From the NCBI GenBank assembly GCA_900766265.1, contig CAAFUS010000015.1, positions 115,029 to 179,028 of the forward strand: 64,000 nt of DNA. Reading direction: 5' to 3'. This stretch comes from Pseudomonadaceae bacterium (lineage in GTDB: Bacteria; Pseudomonadota; Gammaproteobacteria; Pseudomonadales; Pseudomonadaceae). The stretch's first letter is position 1. Each line of letters opens with the position of its first letter. Of this stretch, positions 1 through 8,164 are shown one piece after another. Under the pieces are notes generated by a model that was given only the letters and a program-made list of their open reading frames with translations, had not been told where the DNA came from and did not search any database. A program made the position numbers and the translations under genes.

Positions 1-197
1 AGCGTATCGGCAGCCCCTGCGACGCCCGCGTTCTTCTCGGCGACGTCCTGCAGGGCAGGGCCCACCAGCTTGGCGTCGACCTTGTGGCAGGCCACGCAGG
101 GCTTGCCCTTGAACAGCGCTTCGCCGTCAGCGGCGATGGCGGGTTGCAGGCTCAATGCGCCGCCCAGGGCGAGCAAAGACACCAGGATTTTTTTCAT
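1..197 (-). CDS. Cytochrome c-551-like periplasmic cytochrome c (C-terminus outside window)
   Basis: The start codon is at 197 and the gene runs off the left edge, so only about 65 residues are visible. The protein begins MKKILVSLLALGGAL, a typical Sec signal peptide that should be cleaved after an AIA-A-like site near residue 22. It is followed by a class I haem-binding motif CVACH and the downstream KVDAKLVGPAL segment characteristic of cytochromes c-551/c8. The family carries electrons in the periplasm to terminal oxidases or nitrite reductase. The distal Met ligand lies beyond the window, so the exact subtype cannot be fixed. The family call is secure. Confidence 0.85.
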   Translation of the reverse strand, partial: MKKILVSLLALGGALSLQPAIAADGEALFKGKPCVACHKVDAKLVGPALQDVAEKNAGVAGAADT

Positions 198-413
198 GAC
201 TACTTCCTCAAGGCTAATGGACGGGGCGGCCCCCGCTCCCGTTGGACCCGATTATTGCCGTATCGAGCCCGCTCGGAGATTAAATTTAACCCGCCTCGTG
301 CGCGGCATATTGTCCTCGGTCATGGTTCGGCCCGTCGGCCATTCTCGCGCCTGATGAATCGATGGGCCCCGGCGCGGTCTACACGGGATAACCACCCGAT
401 CGAGGATTACCCC

Positions 414-623
414 ATGGCACTGGACCACGAAGCATTCGATGCGCTGCTCGACCAGGCGCGGGCACATGCTGAGCGCGCCGTCAGCGAAAACGACCCTCAG
501 CATTACCGCGCTGCGTTCGAGTCGAGCCTGGAGGCCATGCGCCTGCTGGCGGGCGAGTCGGGTGAGTGGCGCAGGATGGTGGCCAGGGCCACCGAGGAAT
601 ACGAGGGCGACGAGGGTATCTGA
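414..623 (+). CDS. Small hypothetical protein, 69 aa
   Basis: A short acidic helical protein beginning MALDHEAFDALLDQARAHAE and ending EEYEGDEGI. Codon usage (strong G/C in third positions) fits the surrounding real genes. The ATG at 414 follows a GAGGA-like Shine-Dalgarno (cgaggattacccc), which is why it is preferred over the longer upstream in-frame extension. No signal peptide, membrane segment or metal motif is seen. It stands alone between the cytochrome gene on the opposite strand and the exporter gene. Function unknown; it looks like a small conserved pseudomonad cytosolic protein, but I cannot name a family. Confidence 0.6.
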   Translation: MALDHEAFDALLDQARAHAERAVSENDPQHYRAAFESSLEAMRLLAGESGEWRRMVARATEEYEGDEGI

Positions 624-812
624 GCGAGCCGTCACCGCCTGGGTCCGAACCGGCGCACGAGGGCAGCGCCCACGTTCGGCGCTTCGGAGCCCGGTATGAT
701 TCACTGCCCCGCCTGATTGCCGGCGGACCGCCATAGGTTCTTTCCTACCGTAAACGCCAGGAGGCCCGAACGGGTCCGGGTCTGGCTTGCGCTTCATTCA
801 GTGGAAACCCCC

Positions 813-2240
813 ATGCCTCACTCGGCTTCACTCGACCCACAGACCGCCCGGGTATTGCCCTGGCTGGTCGCCATCGCCTTTTTCATGCAGACCCTCGACG
901 GGACCATCCTGAACACGGCGCTGCCCTCGATGGCCCAGGACCTGGCCGAGAACCCGCTGCGCATGCAGGGCGTTGTGATCAGCTACATGCTCACCGTCGC
1001 GCTCCTGATACCGGCTTCCGGCTGGATTGCAGACCGCTTCGGCACCCGCCGGATATTCTTCTCGGCGATCCTGCTGTTCACCCTGGGCTCGCTGTTCTGC
1101 GCGCTGTCCGGCAGTTTCAACCAGCTGATCGTGGCCCGGGTGATCCAGGCCATGGGCGGTGCGCTGATGCTGCCGGTGGGGCGGCTGGTGGTGCTGCGCG
1201 CCTACCCGCGCAGCGAGTTCGTGCGGGTCATGACCTTCATCGCGCTGCCAGGGCTGGTCGGCCCGCTGCTGGGGCCGACGCTGGGGGGCTGGCTGGTGGA
1301 GTACGCGTCCTGGCACTGGATCTTCCTGATCAACATCCCGGTCGGCGCGCTCGGCTGTTTCGCCGCCCTGCGCTTCATGCCAGACCTGCGGGGCGCCGAG
1401 CGCACGCGCTTCGATACCCCGGGATTCGTGCTGTTCGGCGGGGCGATGGTGCTGATCACCATCGCCCTGGAAGGGCTCGGCGAGCTGCACATGCCCCACG
1501 CCCGGGTGATGCTCCTGCTGTTCGGTGGCGTCGCCTGCCTGGCCGCGTACTGGCTCAGGGCCGGGCGCGTCGAGCGTCCGCTGTTCAGCCCGGCGCTGTT
1601 CCGGACACGCAGTTTCGCGGTGGGCATCATCGGCAACCTCTTCGCCCGGCTGGGGAGCGGGGCGCTGCCGTTCCTGACGCCCCTGCTGCTGCAGGTGGCG
1701 CTCGGCTACTCACCGGCCCAGGCCGGTATGACCATGATCCCCCTGGCGCTTGGCGCGATGGCGATCAAGCCCCTGGCCAAGCCCCTGATCGACCGCCTCG
1801 GCTACCGCCGCATCCTGACCGGCAACACCTTACTGCTCGGTGGCCTGATCGCCAGCCTTGCCCTGATTACCCCCGGCACGCCCTGGGTCTGGCTGTTGAT
1901 CCACCTGGGTCTGATTGGCATGGTCAATTCGATGCAGTTCACCGCGATGAACACCGTGACCCTTATCGACCTGCGTGACGAAGATGCCAGCAGCGGCAAC
2001 AGCCTGCTCTCCGTGGTGGTGCAGCTGTCGATGGGCCTCGGCGTGGCATCGGCCGGTGCGCTGCTTGGTGGCTTCACCGCGCCGGGGGCCGACGGCGAGG
2101 CGGTGCTGCGCGCCTTCCACCTGACCTTTCTCTGCGTCGGCGGCCTGGCGATGCTGGCGGCCGCGCTGTTCCTGCAACTGGACGGTGAGGAAGGCAAGCC
2201 TTGTCGGCGTATCGACCCGAAGGTTGAACTGGACGAGTAG
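813..2240 (+). CDS. mdtD: MFS multidrug exporter, DHA2 (14-TM) family, MdtD-like
   Basis: A 475-residue major facilitator protein expected in the inner membrane. It has about 14 hydrophobic segments, the DHA2/EmrB-type motif in TM1 (LDGTILNTALPSMAQDL) and a motif-A loop after TM2 (GWIADRFGTRRIF). The TM5 region carries the antiporter-type sequence LPGLVGPLLGPTLGGWL. Such proteins export drugs or metabolites by proton antiport. The start at 813 (MPHSASLDP) gives the usual family length; the ORF remains open upstream, but that extension lacks coding character. The gene is monocistronic here. The name mdtD rests on overall resemblance, and the substrate cannot be read from sequence. Confidence 0.8.
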   Translation: MPHSASLDPQTARVLPWLVAIAFFMQTLDGTILNTALPSMAQDLAENPLRMQGVVISYMLTVALLIPASGWIADRFGTRRIFFSAILLFTLGSLFCALSGSFNQLIVARVIQAMGGALMLPVGRLVVLRAYPRSEFVRVMTFIALPGLVGPLLGPTLGGWLVEYASWHWIFLINIPVGALGCFAALRFMPDLRGAERTRFDTPGFVLFGGAMVLITIALEGLGELHMPHARVMLLLFGGVACLAAYWLRAGRVERPLFSPALFRTRSFAVGIIGNLFARLGSGALPFLTPLLLQVALGYSPAQAGMTMIPLALGAMAIKPLAKPLIDRLGYRRILTGNTLLLGGLIASLALITPGTPWVWLLIHLGLIGMVNSMQFTAMNTVTLIDLRDEDASSGNSLLSVVVQLSMGLGVASAGALLGGFTAPGADGEAVLRAFHLTFLCVGGLAMLAAALFLQLDGEEGKPCRRIDPKVELDE

Positions 2241-2488
2241 GGGCAAGAGCGCGGCTCCGGCGGATGGGCGCACCAGTGCGGGGCTCGCGTGCGCGCCGTT
2301 AGGGGGCGGTCGGGCGAGTCTGATGCATCGGCCGGCGCCGGCAGCGGTGCATGGAATGGACAGGGCGAGGCCTCGACTGCTGCAGAAGCGGCGCGGCGCG
2401 CGCCCAGGTGAGCCGACAGGCTTGGGGGCTTTTTCCGGTGGCATGGGGAATGCAACGGCCCGGTCTCCACCCCATCGGATGCTCCGTT

Positions 2489-3274
2489 ATGTCCCTACAC
2501 CGTCGACCGCTGTTCACCCTCCTGCTCGCCAGCCTCGTGTTACTCGCCGGGGTGGCCCGGGCCGATCTGCTCGAGGACATCGCCAAGCGCGGCGAACTGC
2601 GCGTTGCCGTACCGCAGGATTTCCCACCCTTCGGTTCCATCGGCCCGGACATGAAGCCGCGCGGCCTGGATATCGACACGGCGCAGCTGATCGCCGACAG
2701 GCTCGGCGTGAAGCTGGCCCTGACCCCTGTTAGCAGCACCAATCGCATCCCGTTCCTGACCACTGGCAAGGTCGACCTGGTGATCTCCAGCCTGGGCAAG
2801 AACGCCGAGCGCGAGCAGGTTATCGACTTCTCCGAGGCCTACGCGCCGTTCTTCCTAGGCGTGTTCGGCCCCGAAGACAGTCCCGTGGCGAGCCTCGAGG
2901 ACCTGACCGGCAAGACCATCAGCGTGACCCGCGGCTCGGTGGAGGATATGGAACTCTCGGCGGTGGCGCCCAAGGGCGCGAACATCAAGCGCTTCGAGGA
3001 CAACAACTCGACCATCGCGGCTTACCTGTCCGGCCAGGTCGAACTGATCGCCAGCGGCAACGTGGTGATGGCGGCGATTGCCGAACGCAACCCCAAGCGC
3101 GTGCCGGCGATCAAGCTCAACCTGAAGAACTCGCCAACCTATATCGGCCTGGCGAAGAACCAGCCGGCGTTGCAGCAGAAGGTGGATGCGATCCTGACCG
3201 AGGCCAAAAGCGACGGCAGCCTCAACGACATCTCGATGAAATGGCTCAAGCAGCCGCTGTCGGCCGATCTCTGA
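2489..3274 (+). CDS. Polar amino-acid ABC transporter, periplasmic substrate-binding protein
   Basis: A 261-residue solute-binding protein (SBP_bac_3 type). It starts with a Sec signal peptide (MSLHRRPLFTLLLASLVLL...) with a probable cut after ARA at residue 25. The mature part opens with the typical IAKRGELRVAV strand, followed by DFPPFGS, GLDIDTAQLIADRLG and the GKVDLVISSLGKNAERE segment of the ligand cleft. It should capture an amino acid or related compound and deliver it to the two permeases encoded just downstream, 13 bp away. The ATG at 2489 is chosen because it places the signal peptide correctly; the upstream in-frame extension is not signal-like. The substrate is not determinable from sequence. 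Confidence 0.92.
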   Translation: MSLHRRPLFTLLLASLVLLAGVARADLLEDIAKRGELRVAVPQDFPPFGSIGPDMKPRGLDIDTAQLIADRLGVKLALTPVSSTNRIPFLTTGKVDLVISSLGKNAEREQVIDFSEAYAPFFLGVFGPEDSPVASLEDLTGKTISVTRGSVEDMELSAVAPKGANIKRFEDNNSTIAAYLSGQVELIASGNVVMAAIAERNPKRVPAIKLNLKNSPTYIGLAKNQPALQQKVDAILTEAKSDGSLNDISMKWLKQPLSADL

Positions 3275-3287
3275 TCGGCCCGGCTCG

Positions 3288-3953
3288 ATGAATTACCAGT
3301 TCGATTTCGCCGCGGCCCTGGCCCACGGCGATCAGCTGCTCGAAGGCGCGCTGCTGACCCTGACGTTGACCGCGATCGGCACGCTGTTCGGGGTCGGCAT
3401 CGGCATCCTCGGCGCGGTCGTGCGCGCCTGGAAGCTGAGACCCTTCGACCGCCTGTTCGGGGTGTACGTGGAGCTGATCCGCAACACGCCGTTCCTGGTG
3501 CAGCTGTTCTTCATCTTCTTCGGCCTGCCGAGCCTGGGCGTTCGCCTGAGCGCGCTGGAAGCCGCCGCGCTGGCGATGGTGATCAACCTGGGCGCCTATT
3601 CCACCGAGATCATCCGCGCCGGCATCCTGGCGATTCCCCATGGGCAGCTCGAAGCGGCCAGCGCGTTGGCGCTCAGCCGTATCGAGACCTTTCGCCACGT
3701 GGTGCTGCGCCCGGCACTGGTGAAGGTATGGCCGGCGCTGTCGAGCCAGATCGTCATCGTCATGCTCGGCTCGGCGGTGTGCTCGCAGATTTCCACCGAA
3801 GAGCTGACGTTCGCCGCCAACTACATCCAGTCGCGCAATTTCCGCGCCTTCGAAACCTACCTGCTGACCACCCTGGTGTACCTGGCCATGGCGATCCTCA
3901 TCCGTCAGTTGCTGGCCTGGTTCGGGCGCTCGGTCGTGGAGGCGCGCCGCTGA
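3288..3953 (+). CDS. Polar amino-acid ABC transporter permease (HisM/GlnP type), first subunit
   Basis: A 221-residue inner-membrane permease with about five hydrophobic segments. It carries the conserved motifs of the polar amino-acid family: ELIRNTPFLVQLFFIFFGLP near residues 62-81, and the ATPase-contacting EAA loop IPHGQLEAASALALSR near residues 118-133. It pairs with the second permease gene, whose start codon overlaps this gene's stop (TGATG at 3951-3955). That overlap indicates translational coupling and a heterodimeric translocation channel. The start at 3288 leaves 13 bp after the binding-protein gene. Confidence 0.92.
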   Translation: MNYQFDFAAALAHGDQLLEGALLTLTLTAIGTLFGVGIGILGAVVRAWKLRPFDRLFGVYVELIRNTPFLVQLFFIFFGLPSLGVRLSALEAAALAMVINLGAYSTEIIRAGILAIPHGQLEAASALALSRIETFRHVVLRPALVKVWPALSSQIVIVMLGSAVCSQISTEELTFAANYIQSRNFRAFETYLLTTLVYLAMAILIRQLLAWFGRSVVEARR

Positions 3954-4600
3954 TGGATTTCACCCTCTGGGACATCGTGCGCAACCTGCTAACCGGATTG
4001 CAGTGGACCTTGCTGCTGTCGGCGGTCGCCCTGGTGCTCGGCGCCCTGAGCGGGCTGTTGGTGCTGGTCGGACTGACCTCGACGCTGCAGCCGTTGCGCG
4101 TCCTGGCGCGCGGCTACGTCGAGGTCTTCCAGGGCACGCCGCTGTTGCTGCAGCTGTTCCTGGTGTTCTTCGGCGTCTCGCTGGTGGGCTGGGACATCTC
4201 GCCCTGGTTCGCCGCGGCCCTGGCCCTGACGCTGTTCACCAGCGCCTTTCTCGCGGAGACCTGGCGCGGCTGCGTTGAGGCCATCCCGCGCGGACAGTGG
4301 GAAGCCTCGGCGAGCCTCGCGCTGACCCGCGGCGAACAGCTGCGCCACATCATTCTGCCCCAGGCGCTGCGGATCGCCGTGCCGCCGACCGTGGGCTTTT
4401 CGGTGCAGGTGGTCAAGGGCACCGCGGTGACCTCGATCATCGGCTTCAACGAGCTGACCAAGACTGGCTCGATGTTGGCCAACGCCACCTTCGAGCCCTT
4501 CCTCGTCTACGGATTGGTGGCGGTCGGCTATTTCCTGCTCTGTTATCCGCTGTCGCTCTACGCTCGCCACCTGGAAAGGACGCTCAATGTCACTGCTTAG
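3953..4600 (+). CDS. Polar amino-acid ABC transporter permease, second subunit
   Basis: A 215-residue inner-membrane permease of the same family as the preceding gene, beginning MDFTLWDIVRNLLTG. Diagnostic segments are EVFQGTPLLLQLFLVFFGV and the EAA loop EAIPRGQWEASASLALTRG, followed by LPQALRIAVPP and the family's conserved VVKGTAVTSIIGFNELT. The ATG overlaps the upstream stop by one base. The 3' end overlaps the ATPase gene by 14 bp, so all four transporter genes read as a tight operon. Confidence 0.92.
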   Translation: MDFTLWDIVRNLLTGLQWTLLLSAVALVLGALSGLLVLVGLTSTLQPLRVLARGYVEVFQGTPLLLQLFLVFFGVSLVGWDISPWFAAALALTLFTSAFLAETWRGCVEAIPRGQWEASASLALTRGEQLRHIILPQALRIAVPPTVGFSVQVVKGTAVTSIIGFNELTKTGSMLANATFEPFLVYGLVAVGYFLLCYPLSLYARHLERTLNVTA

Positions 4601-5318
4601 AATCAGCGCGCTGCACAAGTATTACGGCGACCTGCATGTGCTCAAGGGCATCGACCTGACCGTCGAGCCCGGCGATGTGGTGGCTATCATCGGCCGCAGC
4701 GGGTCGGGCAAGAGCACACTGCTGCGGACCCTTAACGGCCTGGAAACCATCGACGACGGGGTGATTGAGGTCGACGGTGAATACCTCGACGCCGCGCGCG
4801 CCAATCTGCGCAGCCTGCGGCAGAAGGTCGGGATGGTCTTTCAACAGTTCAACCTGTTCCCGCACCTGAGCGTCGGGCAGAACGTGATGCTCGCGCCGCA
4901 GGTAGTGAAGAAGGCCAGCCGCGACGAAGCCCGCGCCCTGGCGCGGCAGATGCTCGAGCGCGTCGGACTGCTGGACAAGTTCGACGCCTATCCCGAGCAG
5001 CTTTCCGGCGGCCAGCAGCAGCGGGTCGCCATTGCCCGGGCGCTGGCCATGTCGCCCCGGGTGCTGCTGTGCGATGAGATCACCTCGGCGCTGGACCCGG
5101 AGCTGGTCAGCGAGGTACTCGCCGTGGTCAAGCAACTCGCCGTCGAGGGCATGACCCTGATCCTGGTCACCCACGAGATGCGTTTCGCCCGTGAAGTCGG
5201 GAACAAACTGGTGTTCATGCACCAGGGGCGGGTCCACGAGACCGGCCATCCGCAAACACTCTTCGCCCATCCGCAAACCGCTGAGCTCGCGCAGTTCATC
5301 GGCTCGGTCAACACCTAG
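4587..5318 (+). CDS. Polar amino-acid ABC transporter ATP-binding protein (GlnQ/HisP type)
   Basis: A 243-residue ABC ATPase with every core motif intact: Walker A GRSGSGKST (residues 36-44), Q-loop VFQQFNLFPHLSV (about 84-96), signature LSGGQQQRVAIARAL (about 139-153), Walker B VLLCDEITSALDP (about 159-171) and the H-loop in VTHEM (His196). The length and the FNLFPHL motif are typical of the polar amino-acid uptake family. It powers import through the two permeases encoded upstream. It ends the operon; an imperfect inverted repeat lies directly after it. Confidence 0.95.
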   Translation: MSLLRISALHKYYGDLHVLKGIDLTVEPGDVVAIIGRSGSGKSTLLRTLNGLETIDDGVIEVDGEYLDAARANLRSLRQKVGMVFQQFNLFPHLSVGQNVMLAPQVVKKASRDEARALARQMLERVGLLDKFDAYPEQLSGGQQQRVAIARALAMSPRVLLCDEITSALDPELVSEVLAVVKQLAVEGMTLILVTHEMRFAREVGNKLVFMHQGRVHETGHPQTLFAHPQTAELAQFIGSVNT

Positions 5319-5360
5319 CATCGCCCTGGCGCGCCGCCCCGGATGCGTCACGGCGATGCT
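5317..5360 (+). terminator. Inverted repeat after the ABC transporter operon, possible weak terminator
   Basis: Nine-base arms AGCATCGCC (5317-5325) and GGCGATGCT (5352-5360) are perfectly complementary across a 26-base GC-rich spacer. No T-run follows, so intrinsic termination would be weak. It could also be a chance palindrome or part of the original spacer before the broken amidase gene. Confidence 0.25.
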
Positions 5361-5381
5361 CGCCACGCCACAGGAGGCAGC

Positions 5382-5731
5382 ATGAACAGTGTCGAAGACA
5401 TTCTCTCAACCAGGTGAGCGACCAGGATGTCGCCTGGGCGATCGGCTTTCGCAAGCGGATGCGCTAGCACATGGACGAGCTGCTCGGCGACCGGGTGCTG
5501 GTGCTGCCCACGGTACCGGACGTGGCGCCGCTGCTCAGCGCCCGCGACGAGGAGATCGAGCACACCCGCCAGCTTTCCCACCACCTGCTGTGCATCGCGG
5601 TGCTCTGCGGCCTGCCCCAGGTGACGCTGCCGCTGGCGATCAAGGACGGCGCGCCGCTGGGGATCTCGTTGATGGCCAGGGCCGGATCGGACCGGAGCCT
5701 GGTCCGGCTCGCCTCACGGATAGGAGGTTAA
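5382..5731 (+). pseudogene. Amidase-signature enzyme remnant (5' scrap plus C-terminal domain)
   Basis: A good ribosome-binding site (AGGAGG at 5372-5377) precedes an ATG at 5382, but the frame MNSVEDILSTR stops after 11 codons. From 5411 another frame reads VSDQDVAWAIGFRKRMR, then TAG at 5465, then HMDELLGDRVLVLPTVPD, continuing to PQVTLPLAIKDGAPLGISLMA. This second part is recognisably the C-terminal region of amidase-signature hydrolases (the LPTVP and GLPQVTLP motifs). The Ser-Ser-Lys catalytic core, about 250-300 residues, is missing. The picture is an internal deletion plus a nonsense mutation. It follows the ABC importer, where a hydrolase for the imported compound would be expected, and abuts the end of the polysaccharide cluster. 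Confidence 0.75.
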
Positions 5732-5772
5732 GTGCTTGCGCGAAGCCGGCGGATCTGGCCGGTCGAGTTTGG

Positions 5773-7014
5773 TTAACTTCCGACCTGCAGCAGTGGCGGT
5801 TGGAGGTGGCTATCCTGGGCTGGTTGCGGGCGCCACGGCGAAAGCAGAAATTCCGGTGTCGCAAGATCCAGGCGTTGCTGCATGACGATGTCCAGCGCCC
5901 GGCTCGGCATCAGCTCCACGTCATCGAAGGTCACCATCTGCCCGGGTTCCAACGGCCTGCGCAGCGTTGCCTGGGCCAATAGGCCGATCGGCACGTGGTC
6001 CGGATTCTGCGCGATGAGCAGGGTCTCGCCACGGAACTGGTAGCCGCCGATGCCGCGTACGATGGCCTCACCGGCACGCATGGGGTGTTTGGCGATGGCC
6101 GCGACGCTCAGCGTCGGCTTGGTCGAGTTGTTGATCAGCACGCCTCTCCCTGCCAGCACTCGCCGCAGGGTCTTACCCACTTCCAGCGAACACAGGTGAA
6201 ACGGCCTTAGCAGGGCGTAGTAGGGACCACTGCCGAGTTTCAGGTAATCGAGTGTCGGCACCTGATCGGTGTCGTGGCGACAGACCAGGAACACCCCGCC
6301 GGCGGGATAGCCCTGCGGTATCAGGTAATCGACGATGGGCTGCCCAAGACGATCGGCCATCATGCCCAGCATGGAGGCGCTTTCGTTCAGGCTGGTCGAG
6401 GCCAAGCCCTCCATGCCCTGGTGCGTTATGGTGGCGCCGAAGCAATTGCCTACCAGAGCCTGCTCGATCTGCAGCTTTGTACCGTCCGTGAACGACGTTG
6501 TCTGTTCCACGCTGATGCCTTGGCGGGACGCCCAGTAGGCCATCTCGTCCGGGCTCGGGTCGAGGTTCAGATAACCCTTCATGTTGCCGTACACCAGTGG
6601 CACGAAGCCCATCTGCAGCGCGTCCTCGCGCAGGGCAGCCAGCGAGCCAGGCTGGTCGCCTTCGGCCTCGGTCAGCAGCCCTCGTGCGGCCAGGTAGGAC
6701 CCGGTCGTGACCTGCAGTTCGGCGTTGACGGTGACCACCGGCAAGCCGGCGGCGAAGGCGCGCTCGATGACCTCGGTGCCATGCACCACGTCGCCACTGC
6801 ACTCGACGATAATGTCGGCGTGGTCGACCAGATCGTTCAGCGAACAGGTCAGCGCAGCCGGCAGTGGGAAGTCCGCCAGGCTGGCCAGCGGCCGGCGGGT
6901 CAGCACGCGAGCTATGCGCATATCCTTGTAATGGTTGGCGATCAGTTGCACGAAGGAACGGGCGATCATGCCCGTGCCGCTGACGCCGACTCTTGCGACA
7001 GATGAGGTTTCCAT
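5773..7014 (-). CDS. NAD(P)-binding oxidoreductase with C-terminal SAF domain (homoserine-dehydrogenase-like, COG4091 type)
   Basis: A 413-residue protein. A Rossmann fold opens the sequence (VARVGVSGTGMIARSFVQLI). The middle section has features of the predicted homoserine-dehydrogenase-like family, such as VYGNMKGYLNLDP and TSFTDGTKLQIEQA. The C-terminal SAF-like part reads GETLLIAQNPDHVPIGLLAQATLRR and lies near residues 325-390. The start at 7014 (METSSVARVG) is preferred because the Rossmann strand then begins within ten residues. It is the last gene of the polysaccharide cluster on this strand, so a role in making or modifying a sugar or polyol precursor is plausible. The actual substrate is unknown. 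Confidence 0.75.
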   Translation of the reverse strand: METSSVARVGVSGTGMIARSFVQLIANHYKDMRIARVLTRRPLASLADFPLPAALTCSLNDLVDHADIIVECSGDVVHGTEVIERAFAAGLPVVTVNAELQVTTGSYLAARGLLTEAEGDQPGSLAALREDALQMGFVPLVYGNMKGYLNLDPSPDEMAYWASRQGISVEQTTSFTDGTKLQIEQALVGNCFGATITHQGMEGLASTSLNESASMLGMMADRLGQPIVDYLIPQGYPAGGVFLVCRHDTDQVPTLDYLKLGSGPYYALLRPFHLCSLEVGKTLRRVLAGRGVLINNSTKPTLSVAAIAKHPMRAGEAIVRGIGGYQFRGETLLIAQNPDHVPIGLLAQATLRRPLEPGQMVTFDDVELMPSRALDIVMQQRLDLATPEFLLSPWRPQPAQDSHLQPPLLQVGS

Positions 7015-7060
7015 GGCTGCGTTCACTCGGGTTGGGGGCCTGTGGTGCCTTGCGGCGGTG

Positions 7061-8131
7061 TTACCGGGTGGAGCGATTAGCGGCTCGCACGGCAATTGGC
7101 GGCGGCTTGAGGCCGCAGGGCAGGTAGCGCTTGAGTGCCAGTGCTGGGGACTCGATCAGGTGCCACGAGAGCACGGCTGCGGCGAGGCTCAGTGCGAGAC
7201 TCAGGATCATGAAACTGGCAAGCGGCAGATGAGGATTCCAATGCATGATCAGTTGCTGCAGCGGGAAGCTGAATATGTACAGCCCGTAAGAAAAATCGCC
7301 CGCCTTGCCGGCACCGGCCAGCAGCGGCAGACGCAGGTGGGCCACGTAGATGACCAGATAAGGCAGCGTCAGGACATGCCCGAGGAACCAGCTCTGGTGC
7401 CCCGCCGTGACGATCGTCAGCAGCGCCAGCGGTACGGCCAGCTTCCAGCTCCAGCGGATGCGGTCGCGGTACAGGTACAGCGCGCACCCGGCATAGAAGA
7501 ACAGCGCTAGCCGCGTGGCCTTGCTCAACAGCACGCTCTCGATTTCGAGGGCCGGCATCAGGGCGAAGCGGATGCCGATCAAGGCCGCTAGCAGCACGAG
7601 CACGATGCCCCCGGAAAACAGGCGCAGCAGTCCGAGCATCATCAGCGAGGCGTACATGCCCACTTCGTAAGGCAGCGTCCATAGCGAGCCGTTGACGGTA
7701 TCCGGAAATGGGTTGCCGGCGAAAACGCCGGGCAGATGAAACTCGGTGATCAGCAGCGCGTTGGCTAGGTAGGCATAGGTTTGCGGGTCGCTCAGGTACT
7801 CGATGAGCGGCAACTTCGTGGCCACGGGCCCCACGACCAGTACGGCGAACAGCACCGAGACGATCAACGCCGGGAATATGCGCAGGGCCCGCTTGCCGGC
7901 AAACTCCAGCGTGCTCCGACTGTTCGACCAGGATGTGGCGATCAGAAAGCCGCTCATAACGAAGAACAGGTTTACGGCGATATCGGCCATGTCTGAAGCG
8001 GCTGTGAAATTGCGCACAGGCTCGTCGGCGGCACGGCCACACAGCCAGTAACTGTGCCCGACGACGACCAGCGAAGCGGCCAACAGGCGCAGAAAGTCGA
8101 AATTGTTCGTGGTTCGCTGTGGATCGTTCAT
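7061..8131 (-). CDS. Acyltransferase 3 family integral membrane protein (OafA/YrhL type)
   Basis: A 356-residue membrane protein with about ten hydrophobic segments. It begins with the family signature NNFDFLRLLAASLVVVGHS, in which His26 matches the essential His of acyltransferase-3 proteins. The FFVMSGFLIATSW and GKRALRIFPALIV segments, including the conserved R-x-x-R-I-x-P motif, follow. These enzymes transfer acetyl or other acyl groups to extracytoplasmic polysaccharides. Here it would O-acylate the repeat unit or finished chain. It ends 46 bp before the start of the SAF-domain gene, and both belong to the minus-strand cluster. Confidence 0.9.
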   Translation of the reverse strand: MNDPQRTTNNFDFLRLLAASLVVVGHSYWLCGRAADEPVRNFTAASDMADIAVNLFFVMSGFLIATSWSNSRSTLEFAGKRALRIFPALIVSVLFAVLVVGPVATKLPLIEYLSDPQTYAYLANALLITEFHLPGVFAGNPFPDTVNGSLWTLPYEVGMYASLMMLGLLRLFSGGIVLVLLAALIGIRFALMPALEIESVLLSKATRLALFFYAGCALYLYRDRIRWSWKLAVPLALLTIVTAGHQSWFLGHVLTLPYLVIYVAHLRLPLLAGAGKAGDFSYGLYIFSFPLQQLIMHWNPHLPLASFMILSLALSLAAAVLSWHLIESPALALKRYLPCGLKPPPIAVRAANRSTR

Positions 8132-8164
8132 CAGACGCCTCTTCGGTGTCGTAAGCCGGCGGGT

